From Ichthyophthirius multifiliis (lineage: Eukaryota > Ciliophora > Oligohymenophorea > Hymenostomatida), in contig NW_004086243.1 in the NCBI RefSeq assembly GCF_000220395.1, forward strand, positions 1-41,724: a stretch of DNA of 41,724 bases, written 5' to 3'. Positions 13,042 through 25,142 of the stretch are shown here, in pieces (position 1 is the stretch's first letter; each line of letters begins with the position of its first letter). The notes under the pieces are model-generated. The model saw nothing but the letters and a program-made list of their open reading frames with translations. It ran no database searches and was not told the DNA's origin. The position numbers and the translations under genes were made by a program.

Positions 13042-13277
13042 AAAAAATTAGATAAATATATATATAAACATCTATTTATGTATATTTTATATTTAATTTT
13101 AAATTAAATATAATATATTTAGAATTTATTATAATTTTCATTATTACTAAAAAAAAAACGTTAATAATACATTTAAATTTATTCAATAATATTTTTATAA
13201 AAAATATTATTTAAAAAAAATAATATTTTTAACAACAATTTTTTTATATTTACAATATATTTAAATTTATCAAAAAA
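13042..13277. other. Short intergenic spacer
   Basis: 236 bp of AT-rich sequence between two same-strand genes. It must contain the 3' end of one gene and the promoter of the next; nothing specific is visible. Confidence 0.5.
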
Positions 13278-15488
13278 ATGTCATAAAAAAGTGTTATAAT
13301 CTTTAATACTATAAATGTATTATATAATTATTTTTATATAAATAAAATAAAAAATAAACTATTTTTTAACTTATATTCAATAATAAATTAGAAATAAGTC
13401 AATAAAATAAATTGGCCTTCAAAAGAATTCTAAGACAAATATTTAAATTCAATTGAAATATAAAAAAATTATAGTTTAATAATATTAAGTATTTTATAAC
13501 AAACAAAAAAACAAAAAATGCATTTAAATAATTAATATTTAACAATAAAAAAGAGATGATAATTCATTATGGATAATTGGTAAATTTAATTAAGATATTA
13601 CAGATAATTATAAAATTCCTAAATTAATAATGAATAAAACTAAAATATTATAAATTTGTACATCAGAATATCATTTTTTATGTTTAGCTAGTAAAAAGCA
13701 AATATATAAATTAATAAATATATATAATTAAAAACAAATAGATACAGGATATGTATATTCATGTGGATAAGATATAATAAAATCAGGAGTATTAGGTTTA
13801 TAATAATAATATGAAACTAAAGAATTAACATTAATATAATCAATTCAAAATTAAATGTATAAAAATAAAAATAAACAATAAAATAAACAAAAAAATAAAA
13901 AAAAGAATTACATAAATATCAACATCAACAACACATTCAGGAGCATTAAATAGTAAACGAAAATATATATTAGAAAAATATAAATATAAAAATATAAATA
14001 TATAAATATATAAATATATATATATATATACATATTTACTTTATAATATTATTTTATTTTTAATTTTAAGATTTCGGAAATCCTTATGTATGGGGAAATA
14101 ATAAATATATGTAATTAGGTTTAGATAAATATAATTAAATTAATTATCCTAAGCCTTTAAAAATTCCTGAAGTTTAAAACAATTAATTAATTTTATGTCA
14201 AAATAACTAAACATTAATAATTACAAGTAAAAATAAATATTAATAGTATAAAATAATTAAATTAATAATTTAAAATATATAGAAGGAGGAAAAGTTTTTT
14301 TTTTGGAAAAAATTGTTTAGATGAATAAATTGTTAAAGGAAAATAAATTAATTCTTTATTATAAAATTTTTATTTTAAAGATGCTTTATTGTTTGAATAA
14401 TTCACTATTATTTTATCTAATAAAGGCGATATAATAGTAGTTTATAAACATTATTAAGCATACAGGCTTACATAATTATATGATATAATTTAAATATCAG
14501 CAAGTTAAAATAAACTTTATGCTATTGCAAATGAAAATTTATTATTAGAATGGGATTTTTAAAGCATTATTAAACAAAATAATACACTTTAATAACAGAA
14601 ATAAGAATTAAAACCTGAGATTTATTATTTTAATTCTTTAATACGGGAACAAAAATTCATAAACGGAAAAAATTCTTAAAAAATAGGATTAATTTTTGGT
14701 ATAATTTTTATATATTATAATTAATATTAATAATAATAATAAAAAAAAAAGATAATAATGATAACTAACTGAATATTTTCGATAATTTAACAATTTAAAA
14801 TAATGAAGATATTGAAAATATATACATAGATTAATATAAACTAAATTACTAAAAAGAAAGAAAAGGGTTTTTTAGTCTAAGTTCTATAAAAGAGATAAAA
14901 ATAGAAAAAAATCCTTTAAATTAAATAAAAACGAATAATTTAATTAATAAATCACCTTTTCCGAATACTTATTTAAATATAAATAAAAATAATATAGAAA
15001 TAAAAAAATAAAATGAAGAGAAAATTAATATATTTTAATAATAAAAAAACTTAAATTGTTTATATTAAAATAATTAATAAAAATTAATATAATTATAATT
15101 AAGAAGAAGTTCCATTTACTCTAATGAAAAGAAGTACAAAATATTATTTTTTAAATTTATAAAAAAAAAACAAAAAAAAGAGATGAGTATTCTTAAAATT
15201 TTAATAAGAATTAATTTGAAAAAAATAGATTAAAAATTATAATAATTCAAATTTAAATAATAATAAAAAAGAATAATTAAAATAGAATAATAAGAATAAT
15301 AATATATTGTCTATAAAAGATGAAATTTATTATTAATTTATAAATAAAAAAAATAAAATATCTTATATGAAATAAATAGAATATTAAAATTCAAAAAATA
15401 AATAAATACATAATTAAAATGATATATCTAATAACAGTATTCTTTAATGTAAAAATATAAATACAATAAAGAGAATTTCATTATATAA

Positions 15489-15519
<31 letters not shown>

Positions 15520-17717
15520 AAAAATAATAATAATAACAAAAATAACAGTAATATATTTAATGATTATAGTATTAAACATAATAAAAGTAAAAGTTTATTT
15601 ATTTAAAATAATTTAATTAATTGTAATATTTTAGATACTAATAATAATATCTTTTAAAACAACAATAATAACAATATATAAGAAATTAATAATAATAATA
15701 GTATCTTTAATATAACTTATAATAAAAATATTATATTTAATAATTAGAAATACCTATAATAAAATTCTAATTAAGATAAAACCATATAAAGAAATTTACT
15801 AAAATAAAAATTAAAGAATTTACTATAAGATTTTTCAATTTCAAAATCAAAAAAACGCGATAAAACCTAATAAAGTTCACCCATATTTGGCAAATATTAA
15901 GAATAAAATAAAAACTAGGAAACAATAAAAGGCATAAAAAATAAAATCAATTTAATAGATTAATAAGAAAACAACAAATAAATAATTAAAAAAACCAAAA
16001 AATTAAAAAAAATTTCCGAAAGTAAAAATCTTAATAATTTTTGATTTTCAATTAGAAAAATTCATCTAAAAATCGATATTTTTCATGTTTTTCGAAATTT
16101 AATTAACAAAAAGATTTATATATTTAAAAAAATATCAAAGTATACTCAAAATAATGTATTTTTTACAAAATTAAGTCCTTAAAAGAATCTATTTATCATT
16201 TAATAGTTTAAAAACTCATATTAGTAATTAAAAAAAAAATCTAATGATTAAATATATCGAATAAATTAAAAAAAAATAAAAAAATTCTAAAAAAATATAC
16301 TTAAGGATATCTTCGAGAAATTAAAAAATTTTAAAAAAATATAGATTAATTAAGAATCACTAAAATTAATAATGAATTTCACCTAAATATTAAAAAATAA
16401 AATCCTTTTAAAATAAAACTAAGCTTTTATAAAACTAAATAACTATTCATAGTATCTTTCTTTAGCAAAATACGTCGAAAAATAATAAAATAAATATAGA
16501 ATTATTGATTAATAACATTTATAAAAAGAAAATAGTCATCTATTTTCAAAAACTGATCGCATATAGCGAATTTTTTATGAAATTTAATAAAATGTAAATA
16601 AAAGTTTAAATGAAAAAAATGAATAAAGTTAGTTTTTTTATAAATAAATGTCAGAAAATCCCTCTTTTATATAAGAAAATTAAGAAAAAAATACTAATTA
16701 TTAATAAATAAATACTTTTTTTACTAAAGAAGAATTCATTTTCGATAATTCCATATATTCTTTATAATAATAAAAAGATATTTTTTTTAAAAAACATAAA
16801 ATTCTTTCATCTAAAAACATATAATTATCTAATACTATATATTCTTCTTCTAATCATTCTTTATCAAATTAGATTTTTACTCCTTCAAATTAATTATAAG
16901 ACTCAATAAATCAATAAAACATAGAATTTAATTTTTCAAATAATAACTTATAACTATAACAATAATAAAGAAAGAAACTTAAATCTAATTATTATTTCTC
17001 TTTATAAACAAAAATAAATTAAGAAAATGTTTAAAATTCATTTATTTCCTTTAGAAATGACGATAAATATAAATTAAATGAAGTATAAAACTCCCAAAAA
17101 TCATTATCCCCGTTGAAAAAAAAGCTTAATAATTTCGAATAAAGACACTATACATTTCAAGCATCTAACAATACAGAAAAAATTAATAAAGAAATATAAT
17201 AATATAAAGAAAAATTCAATAAAAATTCTAATGAAAAAAACTAAAATAAATAAAATATATATAATTAAATAAAATAAAATATATAATTATAGAATACTTA
17301 GAATAATTCAACTTAATAAAATAGTTCGAAGAATTCTTAAAATATAGAACCTAAAAACGATCAAAATAGTATTTTAAGTTAATCTTCTATTGATTAAAAA
17401 TATTAAAATATAAAAAATATTTAATAAAAAAACAAAATGATTTTTTTTAATTTTCCTCTTCTCCTATCAATTCTAATCATAATTTTTAAAAATAAGAATT
17501 CATTAAATCTGATTTAAATCAAGCTTCTAAAAATTTGGCTAATTCAATTAATTCAGGATCTTCTGAGATAAAAAAGGAATAAAAATAATCTAAATTTATT
17601 AAAGATATAGTTTATAAACAAGAAAAAAATGATATCAATGATATTTTATAAAAAGTAGAAGTAAATCAAAAAGACTATTAAGATTTATATAATTAATTAA
17701 TATAAGATAGAAATTGA
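13278..17717 (+). CDS. Second RCC1-repeat protein with long Asn/Lys/Gln-rich tail
   Basis: Seven or more exons with GT-AG introns at 13317-13391, 13489-13555, 13857-13905, 13953-14070, 14227-14282 and 14699-14751. Residues ~30-400 are RCC1-like: EIQKNYSLIILNDNSLWIIG, YSCGQD...SGVLGL, STSTTHSGALN, PYVWGNNKYMQLGL and ISASQNKLYAIANENLLLEW. The rest is a low-complexity tail rich in Asn, Lys, Gln and Ser. Four homopolymers are each one base short (T-run 14295-14304, A-runs 15172-15179 and 15219-15225, T-run 17441-17448). An in-frame TGA at 16042-16044 is followed by protein-like sequence in the same frame up to the TGA at 17715-17717. Either the gene ends at 16044 (about 783 residues), or the TGA sits in a 34-nt intron (16025-16058), or it is an error. 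The RCC1 part is secure; the 3' boundary is not. Confidence 0.65.
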
Positions 17718-17825
17718 AAAAAATAAAATAAAAAACAATAAGAAATTTTCCTTTTATAAATATATTAAATAAAATATTAAATATATAGATATATAGGAAA
17801 ATAAATATAAAAAAAAAATATATTA

Positions 17826-17865
<40 letters not shown>

Positions 17866-18605
17866 TTTAATATATTAATTTATCTTTATATATAAATATT
17901 TATAAATTTATATATATTTTTTTTTATACTTATTTTTTTATATAATTCGAAATTATTTTTTGTTCGCATTTTTTTAATATTGTTCATATATAAAAAAATA
18001 ATTATTGTTTTATACATAAACAATTAATAATTTATCTAAAAAAAAATTATTTTGGATTATTAGATATATATATATATATTTATATTGAAATATATAAAAA
18101 TAATATGATCTATATATATTAATTTATATCTATATAATATATTTATACAATTTTTAATTTTTTTAATTACGTGTATTTTTAATTATTTTATATTATTTTT
18201 ATTTTATTATCTTTCATATATTCGAAAAAATTTCTTTTATTAAAATTTTAATAAGATTATTAATATTTTTAATAATATCTTATTTACTTATAATATATTA
18301 TAAATATATATTTAAATTATATTTTTAATTTTTATAAATTAAAATAAAATTTACATATATCTTTAATGAAATTAAATTAAAAATGATAATAATTATAGAT
18401 ACAAAAATACTTAAAATATCTAAAATTACATATATAAGTTACTTCTATATATTTGTAACACTTATATTTATAAATTAAATAGAATCAGTAATAATTAACT
18501 AAAATAAATTTATTTAATTTTAGTTTTGCAAATATTTTTAATCTTTCCTGTAATATATATTATATTTATTTAATTATTTATGTTTATAAAAAATATATAT
18601 ATATA
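17718..18605. other. Intergenic AT-rich region
   Basis: About 0.9 kb between convergent genes. It contains a TA repeat near 17833-17858 and otherwise featureless A/T sequence. No gene is supported. Confidence 0.6.
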
Positions 18606-19317
18606 TCATTTTAAATACATATTCTATTTAATTGATTACATTTATTTATAAATATTTTTTCTATTAGAAACCGCTTCGAAAAGTAAAGTCCTTCCTTAAT
18701 ATTCAATATTTTTAAGTTTATATTACAAAGCTTATTATACTTCCGGTTTTTGCAAATTATTATAAAAGGCTTACATTTCTGAAAGAGTTTCTATTTTTAT
18801 TTTTTAATAATTTTCATCGTTAATAAAATTTTAAGTAGAAACATTAAAAGTTTTATTTTTTTATTTAATTTATTTTCCAAAAACTGATTTTTATTAAATT
18901 TTTTAAAGAACTTGTTATATGTTTTAAATTTCCTTAAATTAATATTTCTTTTTTTTATTTGAAAATTTATACTTTTCATTATTTAAAATATTTTATAATT
19001 CAATATTCTTATTTGATTTTTAACATTAGAAACCTTTTAAAATTTTAGAATAATTTTTATGTTCATAATTAAATATCTTTTATTAAAAAGAAATATTTTT
19101 TTATAGAGAAAAATTCCTTTTTTATTCCAAAAGAATACTATTTTTTAAACTTTCGCATTTTTCGGAAAAAGAGTAAGTTTATTTTTACATAATATCATTT
19201 TTTTATATATAATTAAAAAAATTTTTTAAAAAATAATTTTTTAAATATTTTTTTTCTTTCATATTATCCTTATTTAAATCATTTTTTTTATTACTATTAT
19301 TATTATTATTACTATTA

Positions 19318-19362
<45 letters not shown>

Positions 19363-20725
19363 GTATAATTATTGTTATTATTAGTATTATTATTGTTATT
19401 ATTAGTATTATTATAGTTATTATTAGTATTATAATTTTTATTTTTATTATTATTATTTTTATTATCATTATTGTTATTATCATTATTCTTATTTTTATGA
19501 TTTTTATTTTTATTATGTATAATCTTTTTTTTTTCTTTAAACTAATATTTTTCATATGTATTTCTATTTTAATATGGATTTCTATACATTTTCTTTTAAT
19601 AATCTTAAATATAAACAGAATTCATTTTTGATTATCTTAAATTATCATTCAAAAAGTTTTCTTTTATTTATTTTATTTAATCATTTCTGCTTAGGACACT
19701 TATATTTTTATTAAATTATTTACTATATTATAAAATTTTAGTTTCTTCCATATTATTATTATAATTACTTATCGAATTATTATTATTATTCTAATATAAT
19801 GAATTTTAAGAGGATAAAATTTAAAGACTTTTTTATTTTCTTTTTTTTCTTAAAAAGAACAATTTTAAATTTTCTAAATTGAATTTTCTAAACTATTATT
19901 ATTTTGATTATTATTATTATTTTATTACCAAAAAAACTTTTTTTAATTTTTTTGGTTTTCTTTATTTTTTTCCATTTATACTTATTCTAATATTTAGATT
20001 GAATTTAAATATTATTCTTTATTTTTTACTTATTACTATATAAATTAAATCTACATTTAAAGTTCTTTATTTTCTATCACTTTATCCATATCATCTTTAA
20101 ATAATTTTTATTTAATTCTATCACTTCCAAATTTCTATATTTCATTAAGAGCTAATAAGCTTTTTCTTTATTAAAAATTATTTTTATTTTCTTATTTTAT
20201 TAATGAACTTTAATTGGTATTTTTTTCTTCTTTCAAAAAGTTATAATTGATTAAATTTTATATTTTTTCTTTATTTTTTTCTATATCTTTTATTACTTTA
20301 TCATTTTTTTTTCCTAATAAACTTCTTAAATTTTATACATAAAAAGGGTTTCTTTTATAGTATTTATCATAATACTCTTTTGTTTAATATTAAATATTTT
20401 TAAAGTTTTAATTTCTTCCTAAGTTTAATTAATATATTATTATCTTTATTAACTACAGAAATATAATCATTTAAAATATTTTTTTGAGCAAAACCTTTTC
20501 ATTTTAAAACCAAATTTATTTAATTTTAAGTAATATCTGTTAATTGTTTTTAATAATTGATTTTTTTAATGATTATGAACTAAATCTTAAATAATCTTTT
20601 ATTAAATAATTATATTCAAAAAGCTTTTTATTTATAGGAATGTTTTTATAATTTTTTAATCTAATATTATTCTTTTATTATTTTTCTTCTTAAACATATG
20701 GTTATTATTGAATATAATTTTCCAT
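18606..20725 (-). CDS. Asn-rich low-complexity protein, unknown function
   Basis: Roughly 706 residues from ATG 20725 (MENYIQQQPYVQEEK) to TGA 18606-18608, apparently intronless. The N-terminal half is Lys/Asn/Gln-rich with probable coiled coil (e.g. RIKQKLFKDDMDKVIENKEL). A central Asn tract with interspersed Thr/Tyr (plus strand ~19285-19440) is followed by a better-mixed C-terminus (ALQYKLKNIEYQGRTLLFEA). That last motif slightly resembles an ankyrin turn, but one copy is not enough to call a domain. Several short frame changes at A/T runs are needed to keep a protein-like frame; the net correction is one base. I recognise no family. The minus-strand frames at 18797-18979 and 19274-19555 in the standard code are shadows of this gene. 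Confidence 0.6.
19285..19440 (-). repeat. Asn-coding triplet repeat with TNNNN-type higher-order units
   Basis: A pure AAT run is followed by repeated units of the form Thr-Asn-Asn-Asn-(Asn/Tyr)-Asn. The interspersed ACT and AAC codons give a larger period of about 18-21 bp, indicating expansion of a compound unit inside the Asn-rich gene. Confidence 0.7.
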
Positions 20726-20820
20726 TTTTTTTTTTTTTTTCTATATATAAATATATATATTTTATAAAAAAAAAAAAAAAAATTAATATAAAAAAAAATA
20801 AAATTAAACTAAAAAATATA

Positions 20821-22948
20821 TCATATTAATTAAAATTTTTATTTGTTTTTATTATAAACTAATTCTTTTTTTTAAATCAATATATAATCCCTATAATTAT
20901 GCCAAAAATTCTTTAAATTATTAACAAAATTAGTTTGATATTTATTATTAATTGAATTTAATTTCTAAACACAATACTAAAGCATATTAATTTAATATTT
21001 ATCAGCCTATAAATTATTCATATTGCAGTTTAAAATATTAGAAATAAGTATATTTTTATCTATTTCTTTATTTTATTCAAAAAAATACATATTTTTATAC
21101 TATAGAAGCTCCACATCTTTTTTATATTAAAAGCTTTTATCTAAAAAGCTTATAGCCTAACAAAAATATTATTATATTTTTTCTTAATTTATATTATAAT
21201 AATTATGAATAATTATTAATTCTTTGATTTTATTTTTCTTATCTTTTTCTAAGATCCTCCTTAATATATCCTATATTATATATTATTCATTAAAATTGAA
21301 CTTATCAATAACCAAAATTAGAAATTCACTATTTTAAATGAAGAATTCTATCCAAAAATAATCTTAATTTTAAACTTCTTTGTTTAATTTTTATAATTAA
21401 TTGTTCCCTTTCTATATTTTATTTAATATAAAATATTCCTCTTCTTCATCTTCTTGTTCTTTTTATTCATTATTACTTTCTTAAGGTTTTTCATTCTTAC
21501 TCTCTTAATCTTTTAAATCTATATTTTTAAATTAATTTGACATTTATAAAGGTTATTTATATGAATATTCAAAAAGAGAGAAATCTTAATCTTAAATAAT
21601 ATTAATTTTTCTATTAAAAAGTTCGAATTCTTAACTTTCTTAAACTTTACAAAAACATCCTTTCAAAAGAGAATTTATAAATGTAGTTTTTCCACAACCT
21701 GGGAGTCCAATAACTCCTATAACTTATGTAAGACTTTTAATGTTTTATTTATTTTAATAATTAGTCACATTCCAACCATTATTTATTAATTATTCTATAG
21801 ACTAATTTTATACAGAAAAAGTCCATTATATAGGTACTGAAAAAAGTTATGATTTTACTAGAAAAAAAATTTTATTTAAAAATAAAAAAAAATCTTTAAA
21901 GAAGAATATATTAATAATTACTTTTTTCTATTTAAAAATTTTAATTTTTTTTTTTTTTTATAATTTCTTCTTCTTCTTCATCATTCTTCATTTGTTCGAT
22001 TTATTTTATATATTCTTCCATTTTTTATTCATTAATATTGCTTTCTTAAAATATTGAATTTATTTATTTTTAAGATGGTATCATCTATAAAGAGTTTAAA
22101 TTAGTTTATATAAAAGATGTTAATTTATTAATTTATTAAATAATAATCAAAAACTGTTAAAAAATACTATAGTTTTCTTTAATTAAAATCTATTATTTCT
22201 ATAATTCTATATTCTAAAGTAGTTTATCTTATTAAATTTATATTTATTTTTAAAAAGTTTATATTTATTAAAAAACTTCAATCTTAATTTAAAGTTAATC
22301 TTCAAGCTATTTTTTATCCTAATTTATTTAATATATATTATTCTCCATTTCTTCTATTTTTAACTATAGTTATTAAATTATTTTTTATTATTTTTGTTCT
22401 TTTTGCTCATACATATCTATATTTTCTTCATTACTATAAATATTTTATTTATTTTCTAATAAAATATCATTCTTATTTTTTAATAAATTATTAGTTTTAA
22501 TATTTATTTATTATTTCGGACTATAATTAGGTAAATTTAACTATTAATTAATATTATTTTTATAAATTTAATCATTATATTTATTTATTATTTATTATAA
22601 TTTATTCTCAGAATCTTTATTTTTAAATTCATCTAAAGTTTAATGTATATTTTTCTCATAAATTTAAGCTTTTTTAAACTTCGAATTTTCAAAAATAATG
22701 CTATTTTTTGTGCATTTACAATATGAATTTCTACTTTATAAATTTTACTATTTTAATTAGTTATTTTATTTAAAATTGGAAAAATATATAATTCCGTTGC
22801 CTTAAAATCTTGGATTATTCTTTTCTAATGATTAATATGTACTTTATGTAGTTGTTTTACTATAAACTATTAATTCATTATGAGATGTTTAAAATAATGC
22901 CTTTTATTAAGCATTCGAAAAAATATTATTTTTATTATTTATCTACAT
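20821..22948 (-). CDS. Coiled-coil protein with C-terminal P-loop GTPase-like domain
   Basis: 687 residues in two exons (22948-21922 and 21857-20821), phase 1, with no frame correction needed. Residues ~1-150 are polar and Asn-rich. Residues ~200-340 form a Gln/Glu/Lys coiled coil (e.g. IQQLQLKIEEMENNIYQINQ) ending in an acidic-to-basic stretch. After the intron, GLPGCGKTT at 393-401 is a clear Walker A/G1 loop. An acidic Glu-rich insert follows, and FLILVIDKF lies where a Walker B/G3 strand is expected. LIIIHNYYN sits at the G4 position, where a GTPase would normally have NKxD. The domain could be a divergent GTPase or another P-loop NTPase; nucleotide specificity is not settled by the sequence. 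The helical C-terminus (~560-687) could dimerise or bind membranes, by analogy with large GTPases. Confidence 0.75.
21858..21921 (-). other. Intron separating coiled-coil and P-loop exons
   Basis: A 64-nt GT-AG intron with a T-rich 3' end. Splicing in phase 1 gives a continuous frame reading IEKIKSQLFSVPIQWTFSVQ, and the total coding length then divides by three. Confidence 0.65.
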
Positions 22949-24107
22949 TTTTGATTTAATAATTAAATTTTTTGTTATTTAAATATTTTAATTTATTTTA
23001 TATAATATTAAGTATTTTTATTTTTTTTTAGTTATGAATTAATGAATAATAATGATATTTTATATATAATTTATCGAAAATATATTTTTGTATTGTATTT
23101 TTAATTAATTTTTTAATTATAATAACTAACAAATTATATTAAATTTAATATATTTTATTTATTATTACATTATATATTTATTTTTTAATATCTTTTGTTA
23201 TAAATTTTATTTTATATTTTATTTATAGGTTAAGCTAAAATAATATATTTTTAAAAAGTTTTGTTTTATATGATCAAATAGAAATAAAGTAAAAAAATCA
23301 TTATAACTTGGGAAATTAATTAAATTATATATTTAATTTTTTATATAAAATAATACTTCATATGTTTATATTTTTTATATTATATAGTATTTATTTTAAA
23401 AAACTCTTTTTACAATATAAAAAGATATTAACTGATCTTATTTTTTAATTGTAAAAATAAAATTAATATTTGTTCAAATTATAATACACTTTTTTAATAC
23501 TGTATTACAATAAAATAAAAAATTAAATTAAGTTAATAATAATTATTTTCTTGATTAAGTTTTCAAAAATAAAAATATAAAAAAAAAAAAATATAATTTT
23601 TTTTTTTAAATTATTTGTTAAAAATACCATATAAAAAAATACTAATAAATTGATTTGTATAATTAAAGAAAATCTTTTTAAAAATAATAAAATTTTAATA
23701 AAATACGTACAAAATTAATATTAAAAAAAAATAAAAAATAAAAAAAAAAAATTAAATTTAAATTTAATTTTAAAAAAAATATTAATCTTAGTGAAAATTA
23801 GAAAATAAAAAACATTAATATAGAAATATCTTATTTAAATAAAAAAAGAAAATATATATATATATTTTTTTTTAAATTAAAAAAATAATATAATATCATT
23901 TATAAAAAAATAAATAAATTATATTTATATATATTTATATTTATATTTATATTTTATATTTATATTTATATTTATATTTATATTTTTTTTAAAATTTTAT
24001 TCCTATTTATTATGTATATATATTATTTTTATTATTATATAATAGTTAACATATTAGTTTATTTTTTATATTTTATCTTGTAAATATAATATTATTTTAT
24101 AAAAAAA
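22949..24107. other. Intergenic AT-rich region with hexamer repeat
   Basis: About 1.2 kb between divergent genes. It contains long A and T runs and a tandem array based on TATATT/ATATTT at ~23930-23985. No protein-like frame was found. Confidence 0.6.
23930..23985. repeat. Tandem hexamer repeat (ATATTT unit)
   Basis: About nine copies of a 6-bp unit (TATATT and its rotations), with one unit one T longer. It lies in the promoter-side gap upstream of the HIT-family gene. It differs from the plain TA microsatellites elsewhere in having a regular 6-bp period. Confidence 0.7.
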
Positions 24108-24944
24108 ATGATAAAATTTGGACATCTATAATTGCCAATTAATTAAATATTTATTTTAAATTAAACTGTTTTCGCAACAGTTAACATAAAACCAATATTT
24201 CCTGGTCATGTATTAGTGATTCCTCGTAGACATGAAAAGAAATTATAAAATTTAAATGATTAAGAGACATATGATTTATGGTTAACTGTTTAAAAAGTTA
24301 CAAAGATGCTCGAAAGTATATACAAAAAAAAATGTAATATAGGAATATAAAATGGAACTGATGCAGGCAAAAAAATCATATTAAATAAACAAAAAATATA
24401 TAAAAAGGGTAAACAATTTAACATATTCATGTTCATATAATACCAAAACAATCAAATATAGATAATTTTTAAATTGAAAATAATAGTAAATACAAAAATA
24501 AAAAAAAATATAAATAAAAAATATATTTATATATAAATATATAAATATATAAATATATAATTAATATATAAAATATATATATTTATAAAATATATAAATG
24601 TATAATTTACTATTTTTATATCTTTAAATTTTTTATTTTATTTTTTACTAATTTATTTAATTTTATTTTTTCTATATATTTTTTTTATTTTTATATATAT
24701 TATAATATTTAATTATTATTTATAAGTTTATATCTTTTTATCATTTTTCACTAAAATATATATATATATATAATATTTTTATTTTATGTTTATAAAAAAA
24801 AAAATTTCTATAATTTTATTTATCCTATAATAATAATTTTTTATTTTTTTTCTATTATTAGATATTCTTACTAGAACTTAATAATAAATGGAAGAAGAGG
24901 CTAGTTTTTATAGATAACTTTTAGAAAAAGAGTCATATATATGA
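24108..24944 (+). CDS. HIT-family dinucleoside polyphosphate hydrolase (Fhit-like)
   Basis: 139 residues in three exons: 24108-24366, 24408-24485 and 24862-24944. The N-terminus follows Fhit closely (FGHLQLP..., FATVNIKPIFPGHVLVIPRR), then DLW and NGTDAGQTIQHIHVHIIP. The catalytic HIT triad H-x-H-x-H is at His92, His94 and His96. The last exon gives RTQQQMEEEASFYRQLL, matching the Fhit-type C-terminal helix. Family members cleave Ap3A/Ap4A-type dinucleotides through a nucleotidyl-histidine intermediate at the middle His; the substrate here is inferred. Length agrees with Fhit proteins. All three exons join in phase without any base correction. The first intron begins GC instead of GT. Confidence 0.92.
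24367..24407 (+). other. GC-AG intron in the HIT-family gene
   Basis: A 41-nt intron with a GC 5' end and AG 3' end. Removing exactly this interval joins GTDAG to QTIQHIHVH, the invariant core of the HIT signature. No GT donor within reach gives the same product. Confidence 0.8.
24486..24861 (+). other. Long intron in the HIT-family gene
   Basis: A 376-nt GT-AG intron, the longest in the window, made of A/T with TA runs. It ends in a T-rich tract before TTAG. The following exon restores the Fhit-like C-terminus in phase. Confidence 0.75.
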
Positions 24945-25142
24945 TTTAAATAATTTATTTAATATTTCATATATTTTTTTATTATTATTGATATATTTTT
25001 TTTATCTTTTTCTATTTATAATATATAAAAAATATTACATACTATTTATTTTTTTTAATTAAAAAAATAAACTTATTAACATAAAATAAAATAAATTATT
25101 ATTTCTTTTATTTTTTTATATGTTCATTTACTTTTCCAAATA
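24945..25142. other. Short convergent intergenic spacer
   Basis: About 200 bp between the 3' ends of the HIT gene and the sorting-nexin gene. It is AT-rich with nothing distinctive. Confidence 0.5.

Noticed and set aside
19274-19555. Minus-strand Ile-rich frame of 93 codons
   Set aside because: It is the Ile reading of the (AAT)n repeat in the Asn-rich gene; the Asn frame continues on both sides, the Ile frame does not.
20500-20520. Apparent in-frame TGA in the Asn-rich gene
   Set aside because: A single-base undercall in a neighbouring A-run keeps the frame around the TGA (FQNEKGFAQKN), so TGA need not be read as an amino acid.
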